A stretch of DNA of 64,000 nucleotides from Bacillus sp. CH30_1T (GCF_008364765.1 NZ_VTUY01000013.1:34938-98937), one strand, 5' to 3'. Positions 19,243 through 29,274 are shown, counted from the stretch's first letter. Made by a program: numbers and translations. Notes: generated by a model not told the origin, from the letters alone.

Positions 19243-22200
19243 CTAACTTATATTTATGTGACTTTTAGCTTCTTCTAGTGTTCGACTAATACAGATATAA
19301 ATAGAAAATTTACCCACATCTTTCTTAACACTTCTATTTTTTAAAGATTGTATAAAAGATAACTGAAAGCCTTGATCCGGCCACTCCGAAATGACAAGTT
19401 GTAAGTCTTCTGATTCTCCCCATAAGGTGAGGTAAAAGTCTTTTCCTACGTCTAATATTGCTTTTGTATCACTTGTATAGACTCTCCTCCTGATTCCACA
19501 TTCTCTCAGAATATTTTCGCCTAATATATTCCAAAAGTAGACTTGTCGTTTCCTGCCCAGCTTATTCCAAAATGAATGGAGTGCAATGTTGAATATTTGA
19601 TTCGCCTTGATTAAGTCTGTATATAAAATCTCTAATTTTAATTTTGGCGATCCTGGACGTGTAAGATAGTTAACTACATAGTCTTGTCCTCTACAGCTAA
19701 TACCTTCCCAGGAGTCCTTTATAGAAGAGCCACCCTTAACCAATTCAGATATAAACGTCTCTATATATCTATCTTCAAAAAGGTATCCTTTTTCAATATC
19801 TATCTCATGCTCTATTAAATGTGGATATATACCACCTGGGGTTGCTGTATTTTGTCCCCAATTTTTAAATCGAGGAAAATGGGAGCTTAGTAAATTTTTC
19901 GGACCGTATTTCAAACTAATTAATGAACCTTGAAGGTCAGGTGAAACTTCAAATTCTAGAAAACCATTATTGACTGAATAAACACTTATTGACCTTTTCT
20001 CTTTTTTTTCAATAGTAACTATAGAACCATTTTCAATCACATCTAACTGAAAATTCTTTTTTGCATAAATTCCTTTTTCCATATTTTCGAATGTAATGGT
20101 CCCATTAATAATTTTCTTATCGGTTTTCACATCAATTAAGAAAGAAAATTCTAAAGGATGTGTAGAATGAATAGCTCCAACTGATTGACTTTTATTGAAG
20201 TTTAAGGCCGGGATATTGAGTTCAAGTTTTCCACATAATTCACTTAGATGGACCACTTTTACTTTTCCTTTCAGTTTAAGGGTATCTATATTTGAAACTG
20301 CATCAGGTAGAATTAAACTAATATTTGCTCTCCCGCTATTCTCTTGTTGGACTCCAACTAGGTTCCATATAGATTGTTCATCAATATCTCTAGTTAAATC
20401 TATATTAAAATAGTGAGAAGCGTCGGGAATATTGTCAGCTATAATGCCCTCGATTGATTTAATTGTCTTATTTTTATTGAAGTTTTTTAAATAATTGTTT
20501 TCACCTAGAAATAAGTACTGTTTATCCCAGTTTTTTTTATTGATTTTCCTGTAGTCGCGAATGCTTGAACAGCGATTAAAAATAACAGACGGCATCCAGC
20601 GCATTCCATACATAACAGAATTGACTTCACCTTCCCATGTCATTTTTACTTTTATCTCTTTATTTTCAAACAAGGTCCACGGCTTGAAGTATGCCTTAGG
20701 GTCGCTCGGTAGATCTTGATCTCTCATATATTCGAAATCATTCGTAAGGAAAGGAAAGTCCTCAAATATTAAAGTATCTCTCACAATACCTGATACAAAA
20801 GGTATATTAATGATTGAATCTTTTATCGAGCACCAAGGGGTAATCTTCAATACTTCTCCTTTACCTATCGCATAATCCTCTATCCCTATCATACTGTTAC
20901 CACCAAGTGTAATCTTGCGTATTAAATGAACTTTGTCATCTTTAAGCTCTATAGCTATTAGGGTATTTTCTTCGTTGGGCTCGAGAATAATTATTTTACG
21001 TTTAGGCATGCGCTTCACTGTACCTATAAAAGGTAGACCTAAATCAGGCCAAGCTTCGCGAACAACTTGATTTCCTGCTATTCGTTCAGTAATGCTTAAT
21101 CCGCCCGTACTTTCTTCAAGTTTTACAGAGATTTTAGAATTCTCAAGAATAATGTTACCTATACCGTCTTTGAATCTCACGCTAGAGAAACGGGAAATAA
21201 TCGGTAATTCTAGAACCTTAGTGTGAACTCTGTCATGGTTATTGTTATATAGAATTACTTCTATTAAGTCGATTCCAGTACCTAGACATTTAAGATGAAC
21301 TGGATATTGAATTGAATCCCTGGCAGGGATGACTAATTCTTTTATCCCGGATTTATCTAATTTAATCCTCGTAGAATCAACAGCACGAATCTCAATCAGT
21401 CCCTTAAATTGTTTGGAAGTATGATTTACGAGGTTTAACTTGATCTTTGTTGGTTGATTAGTTAGTAAAGAAGTATTTTCTGCCACAGAAACAGCCAATG
21501 GTCTTGTGGCATTATACCCGTAATGAAATGAAAACTTATAATCACCAAACTTAACAGTCGATCGCAAACTACTAAATTCCAGTATATGATGTGGGATGAT
21601 TATATATTCTTTCCAACTAATCTTTTCACCTGGTGCCAAAAGCCTTGACTTTTTACCATTTCTATAAGAAAGGGCTCTTTCACCAATCTTACTATTAAAA
21701 GAAACAAGCATTCTTTGATCGAGCCGGTTTTCAAACTCAAATATAGCCGTTACCGTTTGGCCTTGATTAAGTTCCTGGCCTTCTTCAATATAACTTATGA
21801 ACCTAAAACGGGGGTCCTCCATCATCGCTACCTTTTCACTTAACATATCAACCCAGCAGGAAAAACTTTCATTATCAAATTTCATTTCATATTGATAGGT
21901 TTCCATTCCATGCAATGCATATGTATCATTACTCGTAGAACGAATGTTACTTGCACTAATTAAGCTTTTCCAACCACTTTCAACTAAAGAATCATTCAGG
22001 GTTGTAACATTATAACTTTGTTTTAAGAATTGAGTCACCAAAGGTAGATAGCATCTTAATTCTAAATATCCATCATAATCAAGTATAGATTTCTCTCTTC
22101 TAATGAACCCGACACGCTTATATAACGGGAGTGCAGCACTGTTAGTTGGATCAACATCAACATCTATATATTTATAACCTAGTTCTGTTAATTGCTTAAT

Positions 22201-22521
22201 TGAATTCGAAAAAAACATCCCTGGTAAAGGACCGTTACGAAATTGGGGATGGATTAAAAAGTTACTTCCCCAAACTGCGTCAGTATCAGCAGCCTTTTGG
22301 CCACAGTGCGTAGAAAATAACATAGTCCCAATGATTTTATCCTCATATTCTAAGCATAAGAATAGAACAATTTTAGAATGTATAAACAACCTTTGTACAT
22401 CACTTTCTTTTAGTAAGCAACCATGTGTAACTGGACCATACTCAAATTTATTGAAAAAATTTGAAATTTGTTCAGCATCTTCTTTCACACACTTTCTAAG
22501 TTTAACTTTACCGAGTTCCAT
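19243..22521 (-). CDS. 1092-aa fusion: GNAT acetyltransferase plus long beta-sandwich region
   Basis: Residues about 1-165 form a GNAT domain, with the acetyl-CoA loop region HPQFRNGPLPGMFF and the typical C-terminal strand NSAALPLYKRVGF. The remaining 900 residues are beta-rich with no membrane segment. They include an Ig-like part near 340-440 and a later region (from about 460, GIGNIILENSKISVKLEEST) that recalls the galactose-mutarotase or glycoside-hydrolase accessory sandwich. I do not recognise the whole. It is the largest protein of the lipid operon. It might acylate an amine on the product and bind glycan, which is speculation. Confidence 0.6.
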   Translation of the reverse strand: MELGKVKLRKCVKEDAEQISNFFNKFEYGPVTHGCLLKESDVQRLFIHSKIVLFLCLEYEDKIIGTMLFSTHCGQKAADTDAVWGSNFLIHPQFRNGPLPGMFFSNSIKQLTELGYKYIDVDVDPTNSAALPLYKRVGFIRREKSILDYDGYLELRCYLPLVTQFLKQSYNVTTLNDSLVESGWKSLISASNIRSTSNDTYALHGMETYQYEMKFDNESFSCWVDMLSEKVAMMEDPRFRFISYIEEGQELNQGQTVTAIFEFENRLDQRMLVSFNSKIGERALSYRNGKKSRLLAPGEKISWKEYIIIPHHILEFSSLRSTVKFGDYKFSFHYGYNATRPLAVSVAENTSLLTNQPTKIKLNLVNHTSKQFKGLIEIRAVDSTRIKLDKSGIKELVIPARDSIQYPVHLKCLGTGIDLIEVILYNNNHDRVHTKVLELPIISRFSSVRFKDGIGNIILENSKISVKLEESTGGLSITERIAGNQVVREAWPDLGLPFIGTVKRMPKRKIIILEPNEENTLIAIELKDDKVHLIRKITLGGNSMIGIEDYAIGKGEVLKITPWCSIKDSIINIPFVSGIVRDTLIFEDFPFLTNDFEYMRDQDLPSDPKAYFKPWTLFENKEIKVKMTWEGEVNSVMYGMRWMPSVIFNRCSSIRDYRKINKKNWDKQYLFLGENNYLKNFNKNKTIKSIEGIIADNIPDASHYFNIDLTRDIDEQSIWNLVGVQQENSGRANISLILPDAVSNIDTLKLKGKVKVVHLSELCGKLELNIPALNFNKSQSVGAIHSTHPLEFSFLIDVKTDKKIINGTITFENMEKGIYAKKNFQLDVIENGSIVTIEKKEKRSISVYSVNNGFLEFEVSPDLQGSLISLKYGPKNLLSSHFPRFKNWGQNTATPGGIYPHLIEHEIDIEKGYLFEDRYIETFISELVKGGSSIKDSWEGISCRGQDYVVNYLTRPGSPKLKLEILYTDLIKANQIFNIALHSFWNKLGRKRQVYFWNILGENILRECGIRRRVYTSDTKAILDVGKDFYLTLWGESEDLQLVISEWPDQGFQLSFIQSLKNRSVKKDVGKFSIYICISRTLEEAKSHINIS

Positions 22522-22545
22522 AATGTATAACCCCGCTACTCTTTG

Positions 22546-23049
22546 TTAATCTGGTCTTTGAGAAACTGTAAGTGTACCAGTAGCTACACAGTCATGATTC
22601 ACATATGCAGAAACCTTTACTTTTGAAAGAATTCCATAACTTTTTCCAATATTAGCACGAAGACGCAACTGATCACCAGGTGTTACCGGCTTCATAAACT
22701 TCATATCCTTTATTGCAACTAGATAACCTACTCTTGAAGAAATATCTATATCCTTTGCAAGACTTTCTGCTGCTCCTGCTACTTCCTCAAAAGATTCCTC
22801 CATTGCTTCTAAAGCACCGGTACAATAAACAACTGCTGTAAGTTGAGCCAATGCTTCCACGATGAGAACACCTGGCATGATTGATTCATTTGGAAAATGC
22901 CCCTCAAAGAAAGGCTCACTGATTGTCACATTTTTAATTGCAGTACCTGTTATTCCTGGTTTAAGTTCAACAACTCGATCTAAAAGCAGAAATGGCCACC
23001 GATGAGGAATGATTTTTCTGATTTCATTCACATCAAGAACGTTTTTCAA
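22546..23049 (-). CDS. FabZ-like 3-hydroxyacyl-ACP dehydratase
   Basis: The hot-dog fold protein of about 167 residues has HRWPFLLLDRV, GHFPNESIMPGV with the catalytic His and the helix Glu in IVEALAQ. It dehydrates 3-hydroxyacyl-ACP to the enoyl form. The likely start is a TTG at 23049, well spaced from GAGGAG; an upstream TTG at 23055 is too close. Part of the operon, directly after the ACP. No enoyl reductase is present, so double bonds may remain in the chain. Confidence 0.85.
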   Translation of the reverse strand: MKNVLDVNEIRKIIPHRWPFLLLDRVVELKPGITGTAIKNVTISEPFFEGHFPNESIMPGVLIVEALAQLTAVVYCTGALEAMEESFEEVAGAAESLAKDIDISSRVGYLVAIKDMKFMKPVTPGDQLRLRANIGKSYGILSKVKVSAYVNHDCVATGTLTVSQRPD

Positions 23050-23055
23050 AACCAA

Positions 23056-23343
23056 TCACTCCTCACTATTCACAACAATGTAATCTGCCAATTTATTAAT
23101 AGAACTAAACACTTCAATGTTGTCGTCATAAACCGTAACATTGAATTCATCTTCAATGACAACAAATAATTCTAACGCGTCAATTGAATCAAGTCCTAAA
23201 CCACGTCCAAAAATCGGTTGATCATCTGTTATTAAACTTGGTTCAATTTCTAAATCTAATCTTTCAACAATAATTTCCTTTAGTCTCTCTGTTAATTCTC
23301 TTCTCTCTTGAGCTAATTTTTGAGTCTCTTGATAGGCATACAT
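23056..23343 (-). CDS. acyl carrier protein
   Basis: The 95-residue acidic helical protein has the phosphopantetheine site GLDSIDALELF with Ser52 or Ser53. It has an unusually long charged N-terminal helix before the ACP core. It carries the growing acyl chain for the KS-CLF, ketoreductase, dehydratase and thioesterase encoded around it, and is presumably activated by the AcpS-type protein at the end of the operon. Confidence 0.9.
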   Translation of the reverse strand: MYAYQETQKLAQERRELTERLKEIIVERLDLEIEPSLITDDQPIFGRGLGLDSIDALELFVVIEDEFNVTVYDDNIEVFSSINKLADYIVVNSEE

Positions 23344-23361
23344 CTCTACACTACCTTTCTA

Positions 23362-24117
23362 TTATCCATTTATTAATCCACCATCAATGGTGAAAACTTT
23401 ACCTGTAATATACGAAGATTTCTCAGAACTTAAAAAAGAAACAAGATTGGCCACCTCTTGCGGCTTTCCCATTCTTCTCAATGGAACTAATTCCATCATT
23501 TGGGACAGGGTTGTTTGATCCATAGCTTTTGTCATATCAGTTTCAATAAAACCGGGTGCAACCACATTCGCACGAATATTATACTGTGACGCCTCTAACG
23601 CTAAGCTTTTGGTAAAGGAAATTATACCTCCCTTTGAAGCAGAATAATTCGTTTGTCCTTTTGCACCGGAAATACCACTTGTTGAAGCAATATTTACAAT
23701 TGTCCCACTCTTACTAATCATCATTTGCTTAACTGCTTCTCTTGAACATAAAAAAGTTCCTCGTAAGTTAACATTGATGACCTCGTCCCATTTCGGGCTA
23801 CTCATTAATGGTAAAAAGCCATCCTTTGTAATCCCACTATTATTTACAAGGATATCCAGTCTGCCATAATGTTTTTTGACGTCCTTAAATAACTGTTTTA
23901 CTTCTTTTTCGTTAGATACATCAACTTTATAAGATATGACATTCCCACCAGAATTTTTAATTTCGTAAAGTGTCTCATCCATTTTGTTGCTACTACTAAC
24001 ATAAGTCAGGACAAGATTTACTCCTTGACTAGCTAGTTCAAGAGCAACTGCTTTGCCTATCCCTTTAGATGCACCAGTTACTACTGCTACTTCATCTCCT
24101 TTAAACAAAGAACTCAC
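23362..24117 (-). CDS. FabG-like 3-ketoacyl-ACP reductase (SDR)
   Basis: The 251-residue classical SDR has the cofactor motif TGASKGIGKA (15-24), NNSG, catalytic Ser in ASTSG, and Tyr-xxx-Lys in NYSASKGG. It ends with the FabG-type sequence SSYITGKVFTIDGG. It reduces the 3-keto group made by the KS. Start codons at 24117 (GTG) and the in-frame TTG three codons later are both possible. Confidence 0.9.
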   Translation of the reverse strand: MSSLFKGDEVAVVTGASKGIGKAVALELASQGVNLVLTYVSSSNKMDETLYEIKNSGGNVISYKVDVSNEKEVKQLFKDVKKHYGRLDILVNNSGITKDGFLPLMSSPKWDEVINVNLRGTFLCSREAVKQMMISKSGTIVNIASTSGISGAKGQTNYSASKGGIISFTKSLALEASQYNIRANVVAPGFIETDMTKAMDQTTLSQMMELVPLRRMGKPQEVANLVSFLSSEKSSYITGKVFTIDGGLING

Positions 24118-24158
24118 CTCATTTAATTATTACATCCCTATATATAAATCCTGAAAAA

Positions 24159-25106
24159 TTAATATTCTTTCATAAATGTTTTTGAGGATTTTTTCACACT
24201 TTTTTTATATGACATTACCGATTCTGTTGAATAAGTAGTAATTGCCTTTTTACCAAATGATCTCATCAAACCTGATAATGTTTTACTTGGTCCCACTTCA
24301 AAAATCTCCTGGATATCAAAAGAATGAAGAGACTCAATCGTTTGCTTCCATAGAACTGGCTGTGTACATTGGAGTCTAATATCTTCAAGGATAGCGGCCT
24401 TTTTCCACGTTAATTTACTATCACAGTTTAAGATGATAGGAATCTCTGGTTCGTTTAAAGAAAACCCACTAACATAATCATAAAAACCTGACTCCATCTC
24501 TTCCATTAACTTTGAATGAAAACCCTGGCTAACATTTAAGAGTTTCGTTTTAATTCCTGGAATGGAATCCATATACTCTTTAAATTTCACTATCAGGTCG
24601 ACCTCTCCAGAAAAGACAATCTGTAATGGAGAGTTGTGGGCTGCCAATTCAACATTGAAATCAAATGATTTATCTATAACCTCCAAAATTTGCTCCTCCT
24701 TGGAGCCTACAACAGCCAACATTGTCCCTTTCCTTTTAACTCTAGCCATACTCTTTCCACGCTGATGAACAATCTTTAGTGCATCTGAAAATTGGTAGGA
24801 ACCTGCAGCAACTAATGCTGAAAACTGTCCAATACTATGTCCAGCAACATAATCTGGCGTAACCCCTTCACTTTCAAGTAGTTTATACACTCCTACACTT
24901 GTAGTTAAAATGGCTGGTTGAGCAATATCAGTAGATGTTAATGTCTCATTCGGGCCAAAAAAACATAATTTTTTTAAAGGAACCCCCAAAGCATCCTCTG
25001 CTTCTTCGAATATTGTTGTAAATATAGAAGGAAATTGTTTATAAAAATCTTTTGCCATCCCTATATGTTGAGAACCTTGTCCAGGAAATATAAAGGCTTT
25101 ACTCAT
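24159..25106 (-). CDS. FabD-like malonyl/acyl transferase
   Basis: The 315-residue protein begins with FPGQGSQHIGM and has the nucleophile elbow AGHSIGQ (Ser91) and the catalytic His in SQGFHSKLM. It loads malonyl or another extender from CoA onto the ACP. Its start overlaps the thioesterase stop by four bases. A dedicated transferase beside KS-CLF and ACP marks a self-contained pathway rather than a spare fatty-acid gene. Confidence 0.9.
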   Translation of the reverse strand: MSKAFIFPGQGSQHIGMAKDFYKQFPSIFTTIFEEAEDALGVPLKKLCFFGPNETLTSTDIAQPAILTTSVGVYKLLESEGVTPDYVAGHSIGQFSALVAAGSYQFSDALKIVHQRGKSMARVKRKGTMLAVVGSKEEQILEVIDKSFDFNVELAAHNSPLQIVFSGEVDLIVKFKEYMDSIPGIKTKLLNVSQGFHSKLMEEMESGFYDYVSGFSLNEPEIPIILNCDSKLTWKKAAILEDIRLQCTQPVLWKQTIESLHSFDIQEIFEVGPSKTLSGLMRSFGKKAITTYSTESVMSYKKSVKKSSKTFMKEY

Positions 25107-25519
25107 GACACACCTCCAAGGAAGATATCAATTTTTTGCTTAATGTCATCTGGTAGCTTCAAAATTAAAGTACCATCAGTCCGTGTAAACGCATGTTCCG
25201 AGCTTCCCTTTACTAAGAGTTTTCGACCGTATTTACGATAAACTCTGTATTCAAAATGGAGGTAGGCTTTCTTCGGTTTTACTAGCGCCGTTTCAACTAT
25301 AACGGTCTCACCAAACTTCGCTGAACTTTTATAATTACAATTTATATTAATTACAGGCATAAACAGTTTTCGACTGGCTTTTTCTAAATTCAGACCAGCT
25401 TCTGTTGCTAACTGAACCCTACCCACTTCAAACCATGAAAAATAATTTGAGTGATGAACAACACCCATGGGATCACACTCAACATAGCGTACAGGTATTT
25501 CCACCTTCACCCATCTCAT
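25103..25519 (-). CDS. YbgC-like acyl-CoA/ACP thioesterase
   Basis: The hot-dog thioesterase of about 138 residues has the 4HBT signature VECDPMGVVHHSNYFSWFE. I place the start at the ATG at 25519 behind GGGGGGTC; an upstream start would add nine residues. It probably releases the finished acyl chain from the ACP. It is coupled to the malonyltransferase gene. Confidence 0.85.
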   Translation of the reverse strand: MRWVKVEIPVRYVECDPMGVVHHSNYFSWFEVGRVQLATEAGLNLEKASRKLFMPVININCNYKSSAKFGETVIVETALVKPKKAYLHFEYRVYRKYGRKLLVKGSSEHAFTRTDGTLILKLPDDIKQKIDIFLGGVS

Positions 25520-25588
25520 CTTTTGACCCCCCAAAAAAACCGGCACCTTCTATCATTAATAAATTTTCTTTGTCGGTACAACCACAGA

Positions 25589-26839
25589 TTAATTAAATTT
25601 AAATAATCGAACTGATAATATTAAAAAAAGAATCCCCATCCCAAATAAAACAACAATTGAAGCAATGATGGTGGATAACCCCTCTCCATAAATCAGGAGA
25701 TTATTAAATGCACTCATAGACCAAGCAGTAAGGGTGACATGGGCTACTTTTTGAAGCCATTCAGGCACAATATATAGAGGCCACCAAGAACCACCTAATG
25801 CAGACATCGATAATACGATTAGAAGAGAGACACCACTTGCTTGGGCGCGAGTTTTACAAATAGATGCAATAAACATCGCTAACCCTGTGGCTGCAAATGC
25901 AGTGGCAATGACTAATAGGATTAATCCTGTAATTGAGTTACCAAGCCACATCCCAAATATAAAATGCCCAACTGTAAAAAGAACAAGCATTTGAAAAAGG
26001 GCTGTTAGAAAATTTGAAAGCATCTTTCCACCCAATATAGAAAATCTTGAAATTGGAAGTGTCTGTAATTTCCTTAAGGTTCCTCTGTCTCGTTCTTCTA
26101 GTAAACTAGTTGCACCAGCAGCTGTACCTAAAAGAACAAACATTACAGCGTAACCAGGGACATTAGATTCAAAAGGAGTTGCCTCATGCTCTACCTCTTT
26201 TGTTTCCGATGTCTCCACGACTACTTTAACCGGTGGGTGATCAGTATAGTATTCACTTTGCTCTTTGATTGTTTCTATTTCAGCAGAAGGATCAATAGAA
26301 ATACCATGTACCTGTTGTGTTTGCTGAGTAATATTTAGTACAGCAGTAGAACCAATTAAATTCACTACATTAACCATTGATAATTTGGCGGTATATTGAG
26401 AGAGAATATCATTAACAACCCCAGGTATCACTCGATCCACCGGATCCTTTAATACAATTATTTCAGCATTTTCACCATTTTTAACTTTTTCTGAGAAACC
26501 ATTAGGTATAATGATTGCAGCCTTTTTATCAGCTATCATATTTTCAGCTTCTTCTCTAGTTAAATTTGCTTCTTCCCCATCACTTGTTTTGTAGGTTTCG
26601 ATAAGTTTTATGGCACTAGTTTCATCTAATACACTAACTAAGTTTTCAGCTACCTCTCCATCATCTTCTATTACAATAGGGATGGAAAACTGCTCTACCT
26701 CCCCTTCAGTAAACATTCCCGACAAAGCAAAACTTGCAATCGCGATAATGATGACAGGAGTTAATATCAAATACAAAAGTCCCGGGATATCACGTATAAA
26801 AATTCGTAGGTCCTTAGTTGCAATATTCCATATACCCAA
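25589..26839 (-). CDS. ABC-2 type exporter permease
   Basis: The 416-residue membrane protein has one N-terminal segment, a long extracytoplasmic region (about 40-225) and five C-terminal segments. The cytoplasmic motif EERDRGTLRKLQTLPISR is typical of ABC-2/YhaP-like permeases. With the ATPase upstream it forms a DrrAB-like drug or lipid exporter. These two genes open the lipid operon, so export is built into the pathway. Confidence 0.9.
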   Translation of the reverse strand: MGIWNIATKDLRIFIRDIPGLLYLILTPVIIIAIASFALSGMFTEGEVEQFSIPIVIEDDGEVAENLVSVLDETSAIKLIETYKTSDGEEANLTREEAENMIADKKAAIIIPNGFSEKVKNGENAEIIVLKDPVDRVIPGVVNDILSQYTAKLSMVNVVNLIGSTAVLNITQQTQQVHGISIDPSAEIETIKEQSEYYTDHPPVKVVVETSETKEVEHEATPFESNVPGYAVMFVLLGTAAGATSLLEERDRGTLRKLQTLPISRFSILGGKMLSNFLTALFQMLVLFTVGHFIFGMWLGNSITGLILLVIATAFAATGLAMFIASICKTRAQASGVSLLIVLSMSALGGSWWPLYIVPEWLQKVAHVTLTAWSMSAFNNLLIYGEGLSTIIASIVVLFGMGILFLILSVRLFKFN

Positions 26840-26853
26840 GTTAATCCTCCGTT

Positions 26854-27840
26854 CTAATCTCGCAGTTTCTTTCCTGTAAGCTGCAGAAAAACATCCTCTA
26901 AATCGGTTTCCCTTACATTAAATTTACTTACTACTAAGCCCTCTTTACGAATGTAGCTTAGTATTTCCTCAGTTCTTTCTAGCAGCTGTTCCGATTGAAT
27001 ATAAAGCATGTCATTGACATAATTAACCGAATCTATGTTTTCCATATCACGAATTTCATCTAGTAGTCTATCATCCACGTCTTTAATCTTAAGCTCTAAT
27101 TGCTTTTGTCCATGCTTAGACAATAGGGATGTTGTAGCATCTACATCCAATATTTCTCCTTGATCATAAATGGCCACTCGATCACAAAGTGTCTCAGCCT
27201 CTTCCATATAGTGTGTTGTATAAATAACACTCATCTTAAGATCATTTATTAAATACTTAATGGATTCAAAGATATGATTCCTAGATTGGGGATCCACCCC
27301 CACTGTTGGTTCATCTAACAGAATTAATTTCGGATGATTTAATAATCCTATCGCTAAATTAAGTCTCCGCTTCATTCCTCCTGAAAAAGCTTCAACTTTT
27401 TTATTCGAAACATTATGTAATTGTGCAATTTCTAATACCTCATGGATTCTTTCTTTTTTTATTTTCCCCTTTAATCCATATAAGTTTGCAAAGAACGAAA
27501 GATTATCATATGCAGTTAATTCCATATAAAGAGCTAAATCCTGCGGTACCAAACTCACTAGTTTTTTAACATGATGTAATTCTTTATTACTAATATCAAA
27601 CCCACAAACCTCTCCGCTTCCACTGTCTGGCTTTAACACCCCGGAAAGCATCGAAATTAATGTCGTCTTACCTGCGCCATTTGGCCCAAGGAGACCTAGA
27701 ACCTCTCCTTCATATACATTGAGATTTACATTCTTCACTGCTACAAAATCTCCGTAGGATTTAGTTAATCCTCTTACGGACACTATTGTGTTAACATTTG
27801 ATTCAATATTCAAATGTTGATCTTCCAATAATTGATTCAC
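26854..27840 (-). CDS. ABC-2 type exporter ATPase
   Basis: The 328-residue ATPase has Walker A GPNGAGKT, signature FSGGMKRRLN, Walker B LILLDEPTVGVD and the C-terminal extension of the DrrA/CcmA family. Translation starts at a GTG at 27840 behind AAAGGAGG. It is the first gene of the operon that runs to the AcpS-type gene at 13877. It partners the permease that follows 15 bp later. Confidence 0.9.
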   Translation of the reverse strand: MNQLLEDQHLNIESNVNTIVSVRGLTKSYGDFVAVKNVNLNVYEGEVLGLLGPNGAGKTTLISMLSGVLKPDSGSGEVCGFDISNKELHHVKKLVSLVPQDLALYMELTAYDNLSFFANLYGLKGKIKKERIHEVLEIAQLHNVSNKKVEAFSGGMKRRLNLAIGLLNHPKLILLDEPTVGVDPQSRNHIFESIKYLINDLKMSVIYTTHYMEEAETLCDRVAIYDQGEILDVDATTSLLSKHGQKQLELKIKDVDDRLLDEIRDMENIDSVNYVNDMLYIQSEQLLERTEEILSYIRKEGLVVSKFNVRETDLEDVFLQLTGKKLRD

Positions 27841-28117
27841 CTTTAAACCTCCTTTTTTTAAAAAACATCATTTCTACCCTTTTAAGTAGGTATATAGACT
27901 TACATGTCGAAAATACTATTAAATCTTACCATAATCTACATTGTTTTTGGGAAAATTTTTACAAAAAATTTAATATTACCCTTTTTCGCAAGGGATTAAA
28001 CATAAGTTTTCAAAGGTTCACTCCCTAAATTTCACAGCATATACCAAATCCATTACTAGATACCAACTGATATATAGGCCTTCCCCGCCTTCTTAAACCT
28101 ATAATAGAATGTTTCAC

Positions 28118-28160
28118 AATAGAAGGAGCAAAAAAGGCATTCGTTTTCCTGCTCCTTCCA
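28118..28160. terminator. hairpin in the 0.6-kb gap left of the recombination zone
   Basis: GAAGGAGCA...TGCTCCTTC is a nine-base inverted repeat without a clear T-run on either side. The gap 27841-28385 otherwise holds the promoter region of the lipid operon and AT-rich sequence with no gene I can support. Confidence 0.4.
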
Positions 28161-28385
28161 AAGGTGCACGCTTGACAAGCGTTTCCTATAAGACTGAGAT
28201 TTGCTATTATTTTTTTTATCTACACTCTGTTAATTTCTGTCTTTTTTCATCTTTCGAAATGTTCCATAGAATAATTAAACAAACAGACAAAAGATATGTA
28301 AAAACATCATGATTCTTTGTATAAATCGTTTGTTTATCTGAGATATACGTATCACCTATAATATAGTCTCTTTCATTGATTCTGC

Positions 28386-28437
28386 TATCTCTTCTGTCCT
28401 TTTACTCACACCTTAATCATTTTTGTTCCTATTCTTA
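28386..28437. repeat. 52-bp direct repeat, left copy
   Basis: The repeat begins TATCTCTTCTGTCC and includes TTTTACTCACA and ATCATTTTTGTTCCTA. It recurs with a few changes at 29275-29326. The two copies bracket a truncated integrase and a gene fragment. Confidence 0.75.
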
Positions 28438-28616
28438 ATGTAAGTAGCCAATGTGATGTAATTATCTATAATGAAAAAAATACTATATTAAAAGAGGACC
28501 ATCCATTTTTCAATATTGAAACTGTAGTTGCTATTGGAGAAGTAAAGTCAACTCTTAATACTAATGAATTAAAAACCCTTTTACTTTGTATAGCGTTTGG
28601 AAATTTGTTTATATAA
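28437..28616 (+). pseudogene. internal fragment of a DUF6602-like (nuclease-type) gene
   Basis: The plus-strand frame without a start reads NVSSQCDVIIYN, then HPFFNIETVVAIGEVKSTLN, then TNELKTLL, and stops at 28614. The D...E-x-K pattern in IGEVKS is the core of PD-(D/E)XK-like domains. The wording recalls DUF6602 proteins, as best I remember. It begins at the left direct repeat and runs into the 3' end of the opposite integrase gene, so it was cut by an insertion. Confidence 0.5.
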
Positions 28617-29219
28617 TAAATTTTTAGTTGTTTCAATTCTACTATGTCGTAAGCGATTCTTTATCAAGTCGAGGGATGCCCCCGCATTAACTAATAAGAT
28701 AGCATGCATTCTTCTTAAATCATGAAATGTTATTTTCCTAACATTTGCTTTTTCGATTAAACGATAAAACTCTATTCTAACGGTAGAAGGTTTTCGGACT
28801 CCTCCAGTTTTATCGGGGAATACCAGATTTAATTTATGCTGATTTCGCTTACCTATTTCCCTCCGCTGTTTTTCTTTGTACTTCTTTAGGGTAATCACCA
28901 GGTTAGAAGGCAAAGCTGTGGTATGGGATCCACTTCTTAATGGTTCAATTTGTTCTTCTCCACTTCTTGTTGAGATAGCATTCTTATTAACAGTTAAAGT
29001 TTCCTTATCAAAGTCGACATTATCCCATGTTAGGGCCAAAAGTTCTCCTAGCCTCACCCCTGTAGAGAGTACAAATTTATACATTTCCCCGCTACCTTCT
29101 AGTTCTGCTACTTTGAGAAACTCGATTACCTCTTTATTACTCCACGGTACAAACTTTCGTACTGGCTTTTTATTCATTTTCATCATACCTTTCATTAGTT
29201 TTTCATTTATAATTCCCAT
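28581..29219 (-). pseudogene. N-terminally truncated tyrosine recombinase
   Basis: The 212-residue frame has a nearly complete catalytic domain: Arg in TGVRLGELLAL, FHDLRRMHA, RLRHSRIETTKNL and a final Tyr in NLLYKQ. It lacks the N-terminal arm- and core-binding domains of a full integrase (about 350-400 residues). The second-half motif FHDLRR keeps His and Arg. It lies between the two 52-bp repeats and is probably an inactive remnant of an earlier element. Confidence 0.7.
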
Positions 29220-29274
29220 TTCAACAAGAGCTTAGAACTGGTGGAACGAACAGAAAACACATTGTACTTCCTAA

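Noticed and set aside
19243..22521. Nonribosomal peptide synthetase or polyketide megasynthase
   Set aside because: Despite its size, no condensation, adenylation, carrier or ketosynthase motif is present; only the GNAT domain is recognisable.
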